A DNA stretch of 64,000 bases, taken from the NCBI RefSeq assembly GCF_000020125.1, contig NC_010676.1:1178001-1242000 (forward strand). The letters run 5' to 3'. The DNA comes from Paraburkholderia phytofirmans PsJN. GTDB taxonomy: Bacteria > Pseudomonadota > Gammaproteobacteria > Burkholderiales > Burkholderiaceae. Shown here piece by piece: positions 8,556 through 17,378 of the stretch (positions are counted from its first letter, which is position 1; every line of letters starts with the position of its first letter). Made by a program: the position numbers and the translations under genes. Below the pieces are notes generated by a model. That model was not told where the DNA came from and searched no databases. It saw nothing but the letters and a program-made list of their open reading frames with translations.

Positions 8556-10253
8556 ATGAACGAACGCCATCACCCGCATTGGCCGCCGCAACTGCCACTG
8601 CACTTGACGCTGCCCGAGACCAATCTCTTCTACAACGCCGAAGTCTCGGCGGCGCGCTACCCGAATAAGCCGTTCATCGTCTTCTACGACACGGCGATCA
8701 CGTTCGCCGAGTTCAAGGACGAAGCCGAACGGATAGCGGGTTTCCTGCAACAGGAGTGTCGGGTCAAGGCCGGCGACCGCGTGCTGCTGTATATGCAGAA
8801 CAGCCCGCAATGGATCATCGCTTACTACGGCATCCTGCGGGCGAACGCGGTGGCGGTGCCGGTCAATCCGATGAACATGACGGGCGAATTGGCGCATTAC
8901 GTCGAGGACAGCGGCGCGACCACGATCATCGCGCCGCAATGCCTGTTCTCGAATGTCGAGCCGTTGATCGGCAGCGGACCAGGAAAGGGCGTCGAGCACG
9001 CAATCGTCGCGACGTATAGCGATTATCTGAAGAAAACCTCGCCGATTCCCGTGCCTGAATTCATCGCCGCGTCACGCAAGACGTTCGCGATTGCCGGCGT
9101 CACGTCCTGGCAGGAAGTGCTCGATCGGCACATTGCGCCGGGGCCGCTCACCGCCGGTCCCGACGATCTGTGCGTGATGCCTTACACGTCGGGCACCACC
9201 GGCAAGCCCAAAGGCTGCATGCATACGCACCGCAGCGTGATGAGCACGGCGCTGGGCGGCTGCGTCTGGTTCTCGTCGCCGCCGGACGGCGTTTATCTAT
9301 CCGTGCTGCCGCTCTTTCACGTGACCGGCATGCAAGGCGGCATGAACAGCGCGGTCTTTTCCGGTACGACCATCGTGCTGTTGCCGCGCTGGGACCGCGA
9401 GGCCGCCGCGCTATGCATGCAGAAATATCGCGTCACCGCATGGCAGTCCATCTCGACGATGATGGTCGATTTCCTCTCGAACCCGAAGCTCGACGAATAC
9501 GATCTGTCGAGCCTCACCGGCACGCGCGGCGGCGGCGCGGCGATGCCGGACGCGATTGCCAGAAAGCTCAAGGCGCTGACCGGACTCGACTATGTCGAAG
9601 GCTACGGCATGACGGAGACGATTGCCGGCACGCACATCAATCCGCCGCATCGTCCGAAGCCGCAGTGCCTCGGCATTCCCGTGTTCGACGTGGACTCGCG
9701 CGTGATCGATCCGGTCTCGCTGGAGGAACTGCCGCAAGGCGAAACCGGCGAGATTGTCACTCACGCGCCGCAAGTCATGCAGGGCTACTGGAGAAATCCG
9801 AAGGCGACGGCGGAAGTCTTCATCGAACTCGACGGCAAGCGGTTTCTGCGAACCGGCGATCTCGGCCATATCGACGAAGACGGTTATTTCTTCATGACCG
9901 ACCGTCTCAAACGCATGATCAACGCGTCCGGTTACAAGGTATGGCCGGCTGAAGTCGAGGCGCTGATGTACCGGCATCCGGCGATTCACGAGGTCTGTGT
10001 GATCGGCGTGAAGGACGAAAAGCGCGGCGAGACCGTGAAGGCGCTGGTGGTGCCGGACGCCGCGCATGCGGGCACGATTACTGCGCAGGAAATCATCGAC
10101 TGGGCGCATGAGCAGATGGCCGCGTACAAGGCCCCGCGCATCGTCGAGTTCGTGGCGTCGCTGCCGAAGTCGGGCAGCGGCAAAATCTTGTGGCGCACAT
10201 TGCAAGAACAGGATGCGGCGCGCGTGGCCGGTTCACGAGATTCGTCTGCTTGA
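8556..10253 (+). CDS. AMP-forming acyl-CoA synthetase / long-chain fatty-acid-CoA ligase-like
   Basis: A 565-residue ANL-superfamily ligase. Motifs seen are the P-loop-like YTSGTTGKPKGCMHTHRS (about residues 210-227), EGYGMTET (A5), RTGDLGHIDEDGYFFMTDR (A7-A8) and the C-terminal catalytic Lys region SLPKSGSGKILWRTL. It would activate a carboxylic acid to acyl-AMP and then acyl-CoA. The start ATG at 8556 is preceded by GGAG. The frame remains open upstream through the SDR gene in another frame, but that portion is shadow. It probably feeds the SDR and the divergent acyl-CoA dehydrogenase. Confidence 0.9.
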   Translation: MNERHHPHWPPQLPLHLTLPETNLFYNAEVSAARYPNKPFIVFYDTAITFAEFKDEAERIAGFLQQECRVKAGDRVLLYMQNSPQWIIAYYGILRANAVAVPVNPMNMTGELAHYVEDSGATTIIAPQCLFSNVEPLIGSGPGKGVEHAIVATYSDYLKKTSPIPVPEFIAASRKTFAIAGVTSWQEVLDRHIAPGPLTAGPDDLCVMPYTSGTTGKPKGCMHTHRSVMSTALGGCVWFSSPPDGVYLSVLPLFHVTGMQGGMNSAVFSGTTIVLLPRWDREAAALCMQKYRVTAWQSISTMMVDFLSNPKLDEYDLSSLTGTRGGGAAMPDAIARKLKALTGLDYVEGYGMTETIAGTHINPPHRPKPQCLGIPVFDVDSRVIDPVSLEELPQGETGEIVTHAPQVMQGYWRNPKATAEVFIELDGKRFLRTGDLGHIDEDGYFFMTDRLKRMINASGYKVWPAEVEALMYRHPAIHEVCVIGVKDEKRGETVKALVVPDAAHAGTITAQEIIDWAHEQMAAYKAPRIVEFVASLPKSGSGKILWRTLQEQDAARVAGSRDSSA

Positions 10254-10423
10254 TGAAACACCGCTCGTGGCGCTGAACTGACTCTTTTGATGGTTTGCCT
10301 GTAAGCTTTGAGCGCGAGTCCGTACTGAGTATTGTGCGCGGCTTGCCGTGGTGAATAGAAGACTCGCAGACAAGCTTGACTGCGCTTGACTGCTATTGCC
10401 AACTTTCGAGAGGGGAACTGAAA

Positions 10424-10741
10424 ATGAAGAGCTTTGCCATCAAACAGATCATGCTCGGCGTTGCCGTTACCGCCATGGTCGCCGGCACCATTCCGCTCGC
10501 CGCGGCTCAAGGCGCGAGCGACGCTGCCATGTCGGCTGCGCCCGGTATGGCGGCGAGCAGTGCGAAACCCACCAAAGCCGAGCGCAAAGAGGCCCGCAAG
10601 CAAGCCCGAGCCAAGAAGAATGCCGAGTTGAAGAAGCTCGAAGACGCAGGCTATCAGCCGTCCGAGAACGACCCGAACTATCCGGACAAACTGCAGAAAG
10701 CGCAGAAGAAGGCCGGCGTCGGAGCAGGCGCGAGCCAGTAG
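10424..10741 (+). CDS. small exported DUF4148-like protein
   Basis: A 105-residue protein with a signal peptide (about residues 1-25, ending PLAAAQG), a Lys/Arg/Ala-rich charged helix (AERKEARKQARAKKNAELKK) and a terminal segment LEDAGYQPSENDPNYPDKLQ. The last segment resembles the DUF4148 pattern (LxxAGYxPsxxDxxYPxxLQxA) found in many copies in Burkholderia genomes. It is expected in the periplasm; its function is unknown. The start at ATG 10424 follows GAGAGGGG. The gene is isolated, between the CoA ligase and the LysR gene. Confidence 0.78.
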   Translation: MKSFAIKQIMLGVAVTAMVAGTIPLAAAQGASDAAMSAAPGMAASSAKPTKAERKEARKQARAKKNAELKKLEDAGYQPSENDPNYPDKLQKAQKKAGVGAGASQ

Positions 10742-10874
10742 TCACCCAGGCAGCTATCGCCCAGGCAGCCGCACGACGTGACTGAATGTCGCGCGGCTGC
10801 CGGTACGGATCGCGTCCGCGAGCCATGCAACGCGGTTCAGCCCACTTCATCCGCATCGACTCAACGACCCACAT

Positions 10875-11786
10875 TCAACGCACGCCGAGCGTCTCGACCA
10901 GCATGTCGACGAACGCCTTGACCCGCGCCGTCATCTGTAACTGCTGCGGGTACACTGCATAGATATCCGCGCCCGGCGTGCGGTACTCGGGCAGGACGTG
11001 CACGAGCCGGCCATCGGCGAGATATTCCGCGATATCCCATTCGGCGCGCATCAGAATGCCTTGGCCGTCCAGCGCCCACTTCACCGCGATTTCGCCGTCG
11101 TTGGTGGTCAGGTTGCCGCGCACGCGCACTGTCTCGGTTTTTTCCGCGGCGCCGCGTCCGCTGGTCAGACGCCAGACGCCGTAAGCGTCGCCGCCCTGGC
11201 GAATGCCGATGCAATTGTGCTGCGCCAGTTCCGCCGGACTGCGCGGCGCGCGCCGCTCGGCAAGATAGCGCGGCGAGGCGCACAACAGGCGCCGGTTCGA
11301 CGCGACCCGGCGCGCGATCACTCGGGCATCCGGCGGTTCGCCGAAACGCACGCAGACGTCGAAGGCGTCGTCGCTGAGCGGCGGCGGATCGACCGAAAGC
11401 TGCAACTGCACATCCACCTCGGGAAAGCGCCGCACGAACCGCGAGATCAGCGGAGCCACGTGGCTGCGGCCGAATCCGAGCGTCGCGTTCACGCGCAGCA
11501 GGCCTTTCGGTGCCGCCTGCGAACCGCCGAGCAATTGGGCGAGGTCGTCCATCTCGCTCAGAATGCGCCGCGCGCGCGTCAGATACAGCTCGCCCTCCGG
11601 CGTGAGGCTCATGCGCCGCGTCGTGCGGTTGACGAGCGAGACGGCCGCCCGCGATTCCATCTGCGCCAGATGCTTGCTCACGGCCGCCGTGCTCAGCCCG
11701 AGTTCGCGTGCGGCCGCCGTGAGGCTGCCGCTCGCGGCGAGTGTGGAGAAAAAAGCGAGATCGTCCGGCTGGATCGACGAGGTCAT
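10875..11786 (-). CDS. LysR-family regulator, TtuA-like
   Basis: A 303-residue LysR-type regulator with an N-terminal winged helix-turn-helix (ARELGLSTAAVSKHLAQMES, about residues 22-45) and a two-lobed effector-binding domain. It diverges from genes for a tartrate-type dehydrogenase and an ACS-family MFS carrier, the same gene trio as the tartrate utilisation genes ttuA, ttuB and ttuC, and is the likely activator of that unit. A symmetric LysR-type box (TTAAC-N5-GTTAA) lies in the divergent region at 11801-11815. Confidence 0.85.
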   Translation of the reverse strand: MTSSIQPDDLAFFSTLAASGSLTAAARELGLSTAAVSKHLAQMESRAAVSLVNRTTRRMSLTPEGELYLTRARRILSEMDDLAQLLGGSQAAPKGLLRVNATLGFGRSHVAPLISRFVRRFPEVDVQLQLSVDPPPLSDDAFDVCVRFGEPPDARVIARRVASNRRLLCASPRYLAERRAPRSPAELAQHNCIGIRQGGDAYGVWRLTSGRGAAEKTETVRVRGNLTTNDGEIAVKWALDGQGILMRAEWDIAEYLADGRLVHVLPEYRTPGADIYAVYPQQLQMTARVKAFVDMLVETLGVR

Positions 11787-11800
11787 GAAACGGCCTATTG

Positions 11801-11815
11801 TTAACCTGAAGTTAA
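11801..11815. promoter_or_regulatory. candidate LysR-regulator box
   Basis: TTAAC and GTTAA form perfect arms around CTGAA, giving the T-N11-A core of LysR-type operators. It lies 14 bases upstream of the LysR start and 85 bases upstream of the dehydrogenase start, a normal place for an auto-regulatory and activating site. Binding is inferred from symmetry and position only. Confidence 0.5.
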
Positions 11816-11899
11816 GGATGCTTTGAGTCTAGCAGCGTTTTTCCAGGCAGTGGCCGTTCTACGATGCGCTCCATGCTTTCAACATCATGGAGACGCCCA

Positions 11900-13030
11900 A
11901 TGAAGACCTATCGCATCGCAACCATTCCCGGCGACGGCATCGGCAAGGAAGTCGTACCCGCTGGCCGGCGCGTTCTGGAAGCCATCGCCGGGAGCGGCGA
12001 CGCTTTCGGTTTCGAGTTCGAGAATTTCGACTGGGGCGGCGACTATTACCGCGAGCATGGCGTGATGATGCCGGCCGACGGACTCGATGCGATTCGTCAC
12101 AAGGATGCGATTCTGTTCGGCTCGGCGGGCGACCCGGATATTCCCGACCACGTGACGCTGTGGGGGCTGCGCCTGAAAATCTGCCAGGGCTTCGACCAGT
12201 ACGCGAACGTGCGCCCCACGCGCATCCTGCCCGGCATCGACGCACCGCTGAAGCGCTGCGGACCGGAGGATCTCGACTGGGTGATCGTGCGCGAGAACTC
12301 GGAAGGCGAATATGCCGGCGTAGGCGGCCGCGCGCACCAAGGCCATCCGATCGAAGTCGCCACCGACGTTTCGATGATGACCCGCGCGGGCGTCGAACGC
12401 ATTCTGCGTTTCGCGTTCCAGCTCGCGCAATCGCGGCCCCGCAAGCTGCTTACCGTGATCACCAAGAGCAACGCGCAGCGTCACGCCATGGTCATGTGGG
12501 ACGAGATCGCCGTGCAGGTCTCGAAGGAGTTCCCGGACGTGCGCTGGGACAAGGAACTCGTCGACGCCGCCACCGCGCGCATGGTCAACCGGCCGGCCAC
12601 GCTCGACACGATCGTCGCCACCAATCTGCACGCCGATATTCTCAGCGACCTGGCCGCGGCGCTGGCCGGCAGTCTCGGCATCGCGCCGACCGCCAATCTC
12701 GACCCCGAACGTCGCTATCCGTCCATGTTCGAGCCGATTCATGGCTCCGCATTCGACATCATGGGCAAGGGTCTCGCGAATCCGGTCGGCACTTTCTGGT
12801 CGGTGGTGATGATGCTGGAGCATCTCGGCGAGCACGCCGCCGCACAGCAATTGATGGCGGCAATCGAGCGCGTCACGGCGGACCCGTCGCTGCACACGGG
12901 CGACCTGGGCGGCACGGCCACGACCGCGCGGGTGACCGATGCCGTGTGCGCGATCCTGGCGGCGGCCTCGCCGACCGATGCGTCTACCTCTGCACGAGCC
13001 GAACCGGTGGCGAGCGTCAAGGCCGCCTGA
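11900..13030 (+). CDS. ttuC: tartrate dehydrogenase / isopropylmalate-dehydrogenase family
   Basis: A 376-residue beta-decarboxylating dehydrogenase. The family features are IPGDGIGKEV (residues 8-17), the substrate Arg region with NVRPTR, NSEGEYAGVGG, TKSNAQRH and HGSAFDIMGKGLANP with the NAD-binding loop. The sequence pattern is that of tartrate dehydrogenase/decarboxylase rather than LeuB, consistent with an adjacent TtuB-like transporter and no leu genes. Expected activities are NAD- and metal-dependent oxidation or decarboxylation of tartrate and D-malate. The start at ATG 11900 follows GGAG; the upstream ATG at 11864 is not needed. The C-terminal 25 residues are low-complexity Ala/Ser/Thr. 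Confidence 0.85.
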   Translation: MKTYRIATIPGDGIGKEVVPAGRRVLEAIAGSGDAFGFEFENFDWGGDYYREHGVMMPADGLDAIRHKDAILFGSAGDPDIPDHVTLWGLRLKICQGFDQYANVRPTRILPGIDAPLKRCGPEDLDWVIVRENSEGEYAGVGGRAHQGHPIEVATDVSMMTRAGVERILRFAFQLAQSRPRKLLTVITKSNAQRHAMVMWDEIAVQVSKEFPDVRWDKELVDAATARMVNRPATLDTIVATNLHADILSDLAAALAGSLGIAPTANLDPERRYPSMFEPIHGSAFDIMGKGLANPVGTFWSVVMMLEHLGEHAAAQQLMAAIERVTADPSLHTGDLGGTATTARVTDAVCAILAAASPTDASTSARAEPVASVKAA

Positions 13031-13131
13031 AGCCGGCCGCCACGCGCAAAGAGTCACACAAAACATAACGCCCGGACGAACGCGTCACGGGCGATCTCGC
13101 TGCATCGAGCAGAGCTTGAGTGGAGACAGGT

Positions 13132-14427
13132 ATGAACAATGAACTGCAGGCCCGAGTGGTGCGCAAGCTGACCTGGCGCATCCTGCCTTTTGTGATGCTG
13201 CTTTACTTTGTCAGCTTTCTCGACCGGGTGAACGTCGGCTTTGCGGCCATCACCATGAACAAGGATCTCGGCCTCACGCCGACCATGTTCGGGCTCGGCG
13301 GCGGCATTTTCTTCCTTGGCTATTTTCTGTTCGAGGTGCCGTCGAATCTCATCCTCAACAAGGTCGGCGCGCGCATCTGGATTGCACGCGTGATGGTGAC
13401 GTGGGGGCTGGTTTCGGCGGCCTCGGCATTCGTGGCGGGGCCGACTTCGTTCTATACGCTGCGCTTTCTGCTCGGCGTGGCCGAAGCCGGATTTTTTCCC
13501 GGCATCATCCTGTATCTGAGCCAGTGGTTTCCCGCCCGCCAGCGCGCCGTCGCGGCCGCCGCGTTCATGGCGGCTGCGCCGCTCTCGACGGCCATCGGCT
13601 CGCCGATTTCCGGCGCGATCATGCAGATGCCCGCGTTGTTCGGCCTGAAGGACTGGCAATGGCTGTTCGTCATCGAAGCAATTCCCGCCGTGCTGCTCGG
13701 CTTCGTGGTGTTGAAGGCGCTCACCGATTCGCCGGACAAAGCCAAATGGCTCGCCGCCGATGAAAAAGCGTGGCTCATCGCCACCTTGCGCGACGAACGC
13801 ATGGGACGCGAATCGCAGGCAGGCCATGCCGCCGGCGCGCTCGCCGCACTGCGCGACTCGCGCGTGTGGATCATGTCGATGATCTATTTCGGCACCTCCG
13901 CGGGACTCTACACGCTCGGTTTGTGGGCGCCGCTCATCATTCGCCAGTTCGGCTTCAGCGCGCTCGGCACAGGCGCATTGAATGCGATTCCGAGCGTGCT
14001 GGCGGTGCTCGGCATGGTGGTGTGGGCGCGTCATTCGGACCGCCGCGGCGAGCGCACGTGGCACGTGGTGATTCCTTGCGTGGCGGCCGCCATCGGGCTC
14101 GCCTGGGCCGGTCTCGCGGATACGGCGGTTGGCGTCGTGCTGGCGCTGGTGGTGGTGAATGTCGGCATCAGCGCGGCGAAGGCCCCGCTGTGGGCGATGC
14201 CGAGCACGTTTCTCTCGGGCGCCGGGGCCGCCGCCGGCATCGCCATGATCAATTCGATCGGCAACCTGGGCGGCTTCGTCGGACCGTTCGCGATCGGCTG
14301 GCTCAAAAGCGTGACGGGCGGATATGCCGCCGGGCTCTATGTGGTGGCGGCGAGTCTCGCGGTTTCGGCTTTGCTCACGTTGGCGGTCGGCCGGCGCGGG
14401 TATCGGACAGCGCACGCGGCACAATGA
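13132..14427 (+). CDS. ttuB: MFS transporter of the ACS family, probable tartrate carrier
   Basis: A 431-residue inner-membrane protein with about 12 helices. It begins with LTWRILPFVMLLYFVSFLDR, followed by NVGFAAITMNKDLGL, the signature of the anion:cation symporter family. Members with this start carry tartrate, phthalate or hexuronates. The ATG at 13132 is preceded by GGAG with a 6-base spacer; the GTG at 13120 is a less likely start. It lies 101 bp after the tartrate-dehydrogenase gene, and together with the divergent LysR gene makes a probable tartrate uptake and oxidation unit. Confidence 0.85.
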   Translation: MNNELQARVVRKLTWRILPFVMLLYFVSFLDRVNVGFAAITMNKDLGLTPTMFGLGGGIFFLGYFLFEVPSNLILNKVGARIWIARVMVTWGLVSAASAFVAGPTSFYTLRFLLGVAEAGFFPGIILYLSQWFPARQRAVAAAAFMAAAPLSTAIGSPISGAIMQMPALFGLKDWQWLFVIEAIPAVLLGFVVLKALTDSPDKAKWLAADEKAWLIATLRDERMGRESQAGHAAGALAALRDSRVWIMSMIYFGTSAGLYTLGLWAPLIIRQFGFSALGTGALNAIPSVLAVLGMVVWARHSDRRGERTWHVVIPCVAAAIGLAWAGLADTAVGVVLALVVVNVGISAAKAPLWAMPSTFLSGAGAAAGIAMINSIGNLGGFVGPFAIGWLKSVTGGYAAGLYVVAASLAVSALLTLAVGRRGYRTAHAAQ

Positions 14428-14557
14428 TCCAGTCCGCTCGAATGGTCATGAGAAGCGTTGTCGTTCTCGCTCACAACGCGCTTTAGGGCTTTGATCTTTT
14501 GCGTATCTGAATCGATTACGCTTTGATGCTGTGGACTCGACACGCGGGCACAGCACC

Positions 14558-15688
14558 ATGGCATCCAGACGCGAAGTAGAACGATACAAAGCCAATCTCT
14601 CCGATGAACTGCACAGCGCCGCGCTGTACGAAACGCTCGCGAAGGTCGAGCAAGACGGCGCTCGCAAGCAGGTCTACAGCGAGCTTGCCAGATCCGAGCG
14701 CGATCATGCGCAAGTCTGGGCCGACAAGCTGAGAGCCAACGGCCTTGATCCGAAAGGCACCGGTCAGGCCGTCAAAACGCGTTTGATGAAAGGACTGGTC
14801 CGCCTGTTCGGTGCGGGCTTCGTGCTGCCCACGCTGGCGGCCGCGGAGTACGCCGATCGCAACAAATACCAGGGGCAGCCGGACGCGGGCCGCATGTCGG
14901 CCGACGAACATCATCACGCCGCGATGGTGCAGGCGCTGGCTCATGGCGGCGGCGACGCGAGCCTCGCGCCGGGCGCGCGGATCGCCGCGGCTGAATCGTG
15001 GCACAAGGGCGCGGGGTCGGGCAACGACTTGCGCGCCGCCGTGCTCGGCGCCAACGACGGCCTCGTCTCGAACTTCTGCCTGATCATGGGCGTGGCCGGC
15101 GCGGGCACCGGCAACAAGGCGATTCTGTTGACGGGGCTGGCGGGACTCATCGCCGGCGCGTGTTCGATGGCGCTGGGCGAATGGCTCTCGGTGACCAATG
15201 CGCGCGAGCTGGCCAGCACGCAGGTCGCGAAAGAGGCGCAGGAACTCGAAGAATCGCCGGAAGCCGAAGAACACGAACTTGCGCTGATCTATCGCGCCAA
15301 GGGTCTCGACGCGGGCGAGGCCAAACGGGTCGCCTCGCAAATGATGCGCGACAAAAGCAAGGCGCTCGACACGCTCACTCGCGAAGAACTCGGACTCGAT
15401 CCGGCGGAGTTGGGCGGCAATCCATGGTCCGCGGCGGGCGTGTCGTTCTGCCTGTTCTCCGTGGGCGCGATTTTTCCGGTAATGCCGTTTCTGTGGACGC
15501 ATGGGTATAGCGCGATCATGCAATGCGTGGTGCTCAGCATGCTGGCGCTCGCTTCGATCGGTGTGTTCACGTCGCTTTTCAACGGACGCAGCGCGGGGTT
15601 TTCCGCGTTGCGGCAGGTCGTGATCGGACTGATCGCGGCTGCGTTCACGTTCGGGGTGGGGCGGTTGCTGGGCGTGTCGGTGTCGTGA
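14558..15688 (+). CDS. mbfA: ferritin-like/VIT1 fusion, MbfA-type iron exporter
   Basis: A 376-residue fusion. The N-terminal part (about residues 5-150) is ferritin-like (ELHSAALYETLAKVE and ELARSERDHAQVWADKL carry Glu/His iron ligands). The C-terminal part is a VIT1/CCC1 membrane domain (NDGLVSNFCLIMGVAGA, GLIAGACSMALGEWLS, then three terminal helices). The architecture is that of membrane-bound ferritin MbfA, an inner-membrane iron or manganese exporter protecting against peroxide stress. No Shine-Dalgarno clearly decides between ATG 14558 and GTG 14531 (9 residues longer). The gene stands alone and is followed at once by a hairpin. Confidence 0.85.
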   Translation: MASRREVERYKANLSDELHSAALYETLAKVEQDGARKQVYSELARSERDHAQVWADKLRANGLDPKGTGQAVKTRLMKGLVRLFGAGFVLPTLAAAEYADRNKYQGQPDAGRMSADEHHHAAMVQALAHGGGDASLAPGARIAAAESWHKGAGSGNDLRAAVLGANDGLVSNFCLIMGVAGAGTGNKAILLTGLAGLIAGACSMALGEWLSVTNARELASTQVAKEAQELEESPEAEEHELALIYRAKGLDAGEAKRVASQMMRDKSKALDTLTREELGLDPAELGGNPWSAAGVSFCLFSVGAIFPVMPFLWTHGYSAIMQCVVLSMLALASIGVFTSLFNGRSAGFSALRQVVIGLIAAAFTFGVGRLLGVSVS

Positions 15689-15689
15689 G

Positions 15690-15707
15690 CGCTTGCCCTG
15701 GCAAGCG
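15690..15707 (+). terminator. hairpin just after the mbfA-like gene
   Basis: CGCTTGC and GCAAGCG form a perfect 7-bp stem around a CCTG loop, starting one base after the stop codon, with TATTT following. It is a plausible terminator, although the T tract is weak. Confidence 0.5.
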
Positions 15708-16044
15708 TATTTCGCCGTTGCATGGCAGGAACGACGGTTTTTCGGCTTGGGTTTTGGGGATGTGCGCTTGCTGCGCTGCGGCAACAAGGTTGGAAGACCT
15801 CCGCGAATAGCGTTTTCCTGCGTCGCATCTCCTCCACTTGCTCGAACGCGACATGCCTCACAACGCGCCTCGACACCCGCCAAACCCTTGCCCCACAAGG
15901 CTCCGCACCCCGCCCGCCAACGTGCCCAAAAAACGGGTGTCGCATTTCCACATGTGCCTGTCGCAAATAGTCGGCTAGCGATACTTTTTTCTGGCAACTA
16001 TGTATGCACAGCGCGGACGAGCGTTTGTCACCGCAACAACTATC
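15708..16044. other. intergenic stretch upstream of the proVW operon
   Basis: About 340 bases with no supported gene. It should carry the promoter of the ABC transporter operon. The proV frame is open throughout this stretch back to 15693, but the translation lacks homology, is low in complexity and has no good start signal, so it is not taken as coding. A T run (ACTTTTTTCTGG) lies around 15979-15990. Confidence 0.4.
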
Positions 16045-16181
16045 TTGCATGGGGCCAGGTAAGCGCTGAAGCGCTAACTGCGGTCGAAGCGTTGCATGGG
16101 ACCAGAGTGAGCGCTAAAGCGCCAACTGCGGTCGAAGCGTTGCATGGGACCGCAGTAAGCGCTAAAGCGCTAACTGCGGTC
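16045..16181. repeat. three tandem 47/48-bp REP-like units
   Basis: TTGCATGGG recurs at 16045, 16092 and 16140, marking three head-to-tail units of 47-48 bases that differ at a few positions. Each carries AGCGC-TAAA/TGAA-GCGCT/C followed by AACTGCGGTCG. In the third unit the symmetry is almost complete: GACCGCAGT at 16148-16156 pairs with ACTGCGGTC at 16173-16181 around the AGCGC-TAAA-GCGCT hairpin (16158-16171), with one A-A mismatch. The block ends 18 bases before the proV ATG, so its RNA hairpins would sit next to the ribosome binding site. It looks like a dispersed palindromic repeat family rather than a CRISPR. Confidence 0.8.
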
Positions 16182-16199
16182 GACATAGGAGAGTATTCA

Positions 16200-17378
16200 A
16201 TGAATTCCCCGAAGGTCGTGGTCGAAGGGTTGTGCAAGGTGTTCGGCACCAACCCGAAACAGGCGATCGGCATGCTGGCAGGTGGCGCGACGAAAGAGGA
16301 AGTGTTTGCGCGCACCGGTCAGATTGTCGGCGTCCACAACGTATCGTTCGAAGTCAAGGAAGGCGAGATCTTCGTGCTGATGGGCCTGTCCGGCTCCGGC
16401 AAGTCGACGCTGATCCGCCTGATCAACCGCCTCGTCGAGCCGACGGCCGGCAAGGTGCTGATCGACGGCCGCGACGTGGCCAGCGTGCCGCGCTCCGAGT
16501 TGACGGCGCTGCGCCGCAAGGACATGAGCATGGTGTTCCAGTCCTTCGCGCTGATGCCGCAGCGCACCGTGCTGTCCAACGCGGCGTTCGGGCTCGAAGT
16601 GGCGGGCGTGGGTCGCAAGGAGCGCGAGAAGCGCGCGATGACCGTGCTCGAGCAGGTCGGCCTCGCGCCGTTCGCGCAAAAGCTGCCCGCGCAACTGTCC
16701 GGCGGCATGCAGCAGCGCGTGGGCCTCGCGCGGGCGCTCGCGGTCAACCCGTCGCTGATGATCATGGACGAGGCATTTTCCGCCCTCGATCCGCTCAAGC
16801 GCAAGGAAATGCAGAACGTGCTGCTCGATCTGCAACGCGAACAGCAGCGCACCATCCTGTTCGTGTCGCACGATCTGGAAGAGGCGATGCGCATCGGCAC
16901 CCGTATCGCGATCATGGAAGGCGGCCGGGTCGTGCAGGTCGGCACGCCGCAGCAGATCATCACCAATCCCGCCGACGATTACGTGCGCGCCTTCTTCGAA
17001 GGCATCGACACCAGCCGTTATCTGACCGCCGGCGATCTGATGCAGACCGACGCCGTGCCGCTCATGCAGCACTCGCCGCAGATCGACGCGTCGAGCGTGG
17101 CCGCCACCCTCAACGGCAGCGCCGACTACGCGTTCGTGCTGGACAGCGAGCGCAAGATTCGCGGCTTCGTATGCCGCGACGCGATGGGCAGTGCCTCGCC
17201 GCAGGTCAACCAGATCGAATGCATCCGCCGCACCACGCCGCTCGACGACGTGGTCGAACTCGTGGTGGCGAGCCGCGCGCCGCTGCCGGTCGTCGAAGCC
17301 GACGGTTCTTACTGTGGTTCGGTCAACAAGACGAACGTGCTGAACGTTCTCACGCGCCATCGGAGTTCCCATGTCTGA
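16200..17378 (+). CDS. proV: betaine/choline ABC transporter ATP-binding protein
   Basis: A 392-residue ABC ATPase of the ProV/OpuAA type. Walker A GLSGSGKST is at residues 62-70, the signature LSGGMQQRV at about 166-174 and Walker B LMIMDEAFSALDP at about 186-198. Two CBS-like segments at about residues 280-390 are typical of quaternary-amine importers. The ATG at 16200 follows AGGAGAG with a 6-base spacer, so the long open frame upstream is not needed. It overlaps proW by 8 bases. Its probable role is ATP-driven uptake of glycine betaine, choline or relatives, equivalent to CbcV of Pseudomonas. The REP-like repeat lies immediately upstream. Confidence 0.9.
   Translation: MNSPKVVVEGLCKVFGTNPKQAIGMLAGGATKEEVFARTGQIVGVHNVSFEVKEGEIFVLMGLSGSGKSTLIRLINRLVEPTAGKVLIDGRDVASVPRSELTALRRKDMSMVFQSFALMPQRTVLSNAAFGLEVAGVGRKEREKRAMTVLEQVGLAPFAQKLPAQLSGGMQQRVGLARALAVNPSLMIMDEAFSALDPLKRKEMQNVLLDLQREQQRTILFVSHDLEEAMRIGTRIAIMEGGRVVQVGTPQQIITNPADDYVRAFFEGIDTSRYLTAGDLMQTDAVPLMQHSPQIDASSVAATLNGSADYAFVLDSERKIRGFVCRDAMGSASPQVNQIECIRRTTPLDDVVELVVASRAPLPVVEADGSYCGSVNKTNVLNVLTRHRSSHV

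Noticed and set aside
13054..14424. Minus-strand frame of 456 codons opposite the tartrate MFS gene
   Set aside because: Highly charged, His/Arg-rich translation without hydrophobic or catalytic pattern, mirroring a membrane protein gene.
16045..16181. CRISPR array
   Set aside because: The units are contiguous near-identical 47/48-bp repeats with internal palindromes, no unique spacers and no cas genes.
15693..16199. 169-codon in-frame upstream extension of ProV
   Set aside because: The extension is not ProV-like and runs through tandem repeats. ATG 16200 has an AGGAGAG ribosome binding site at proper distance and gives the normal family length.
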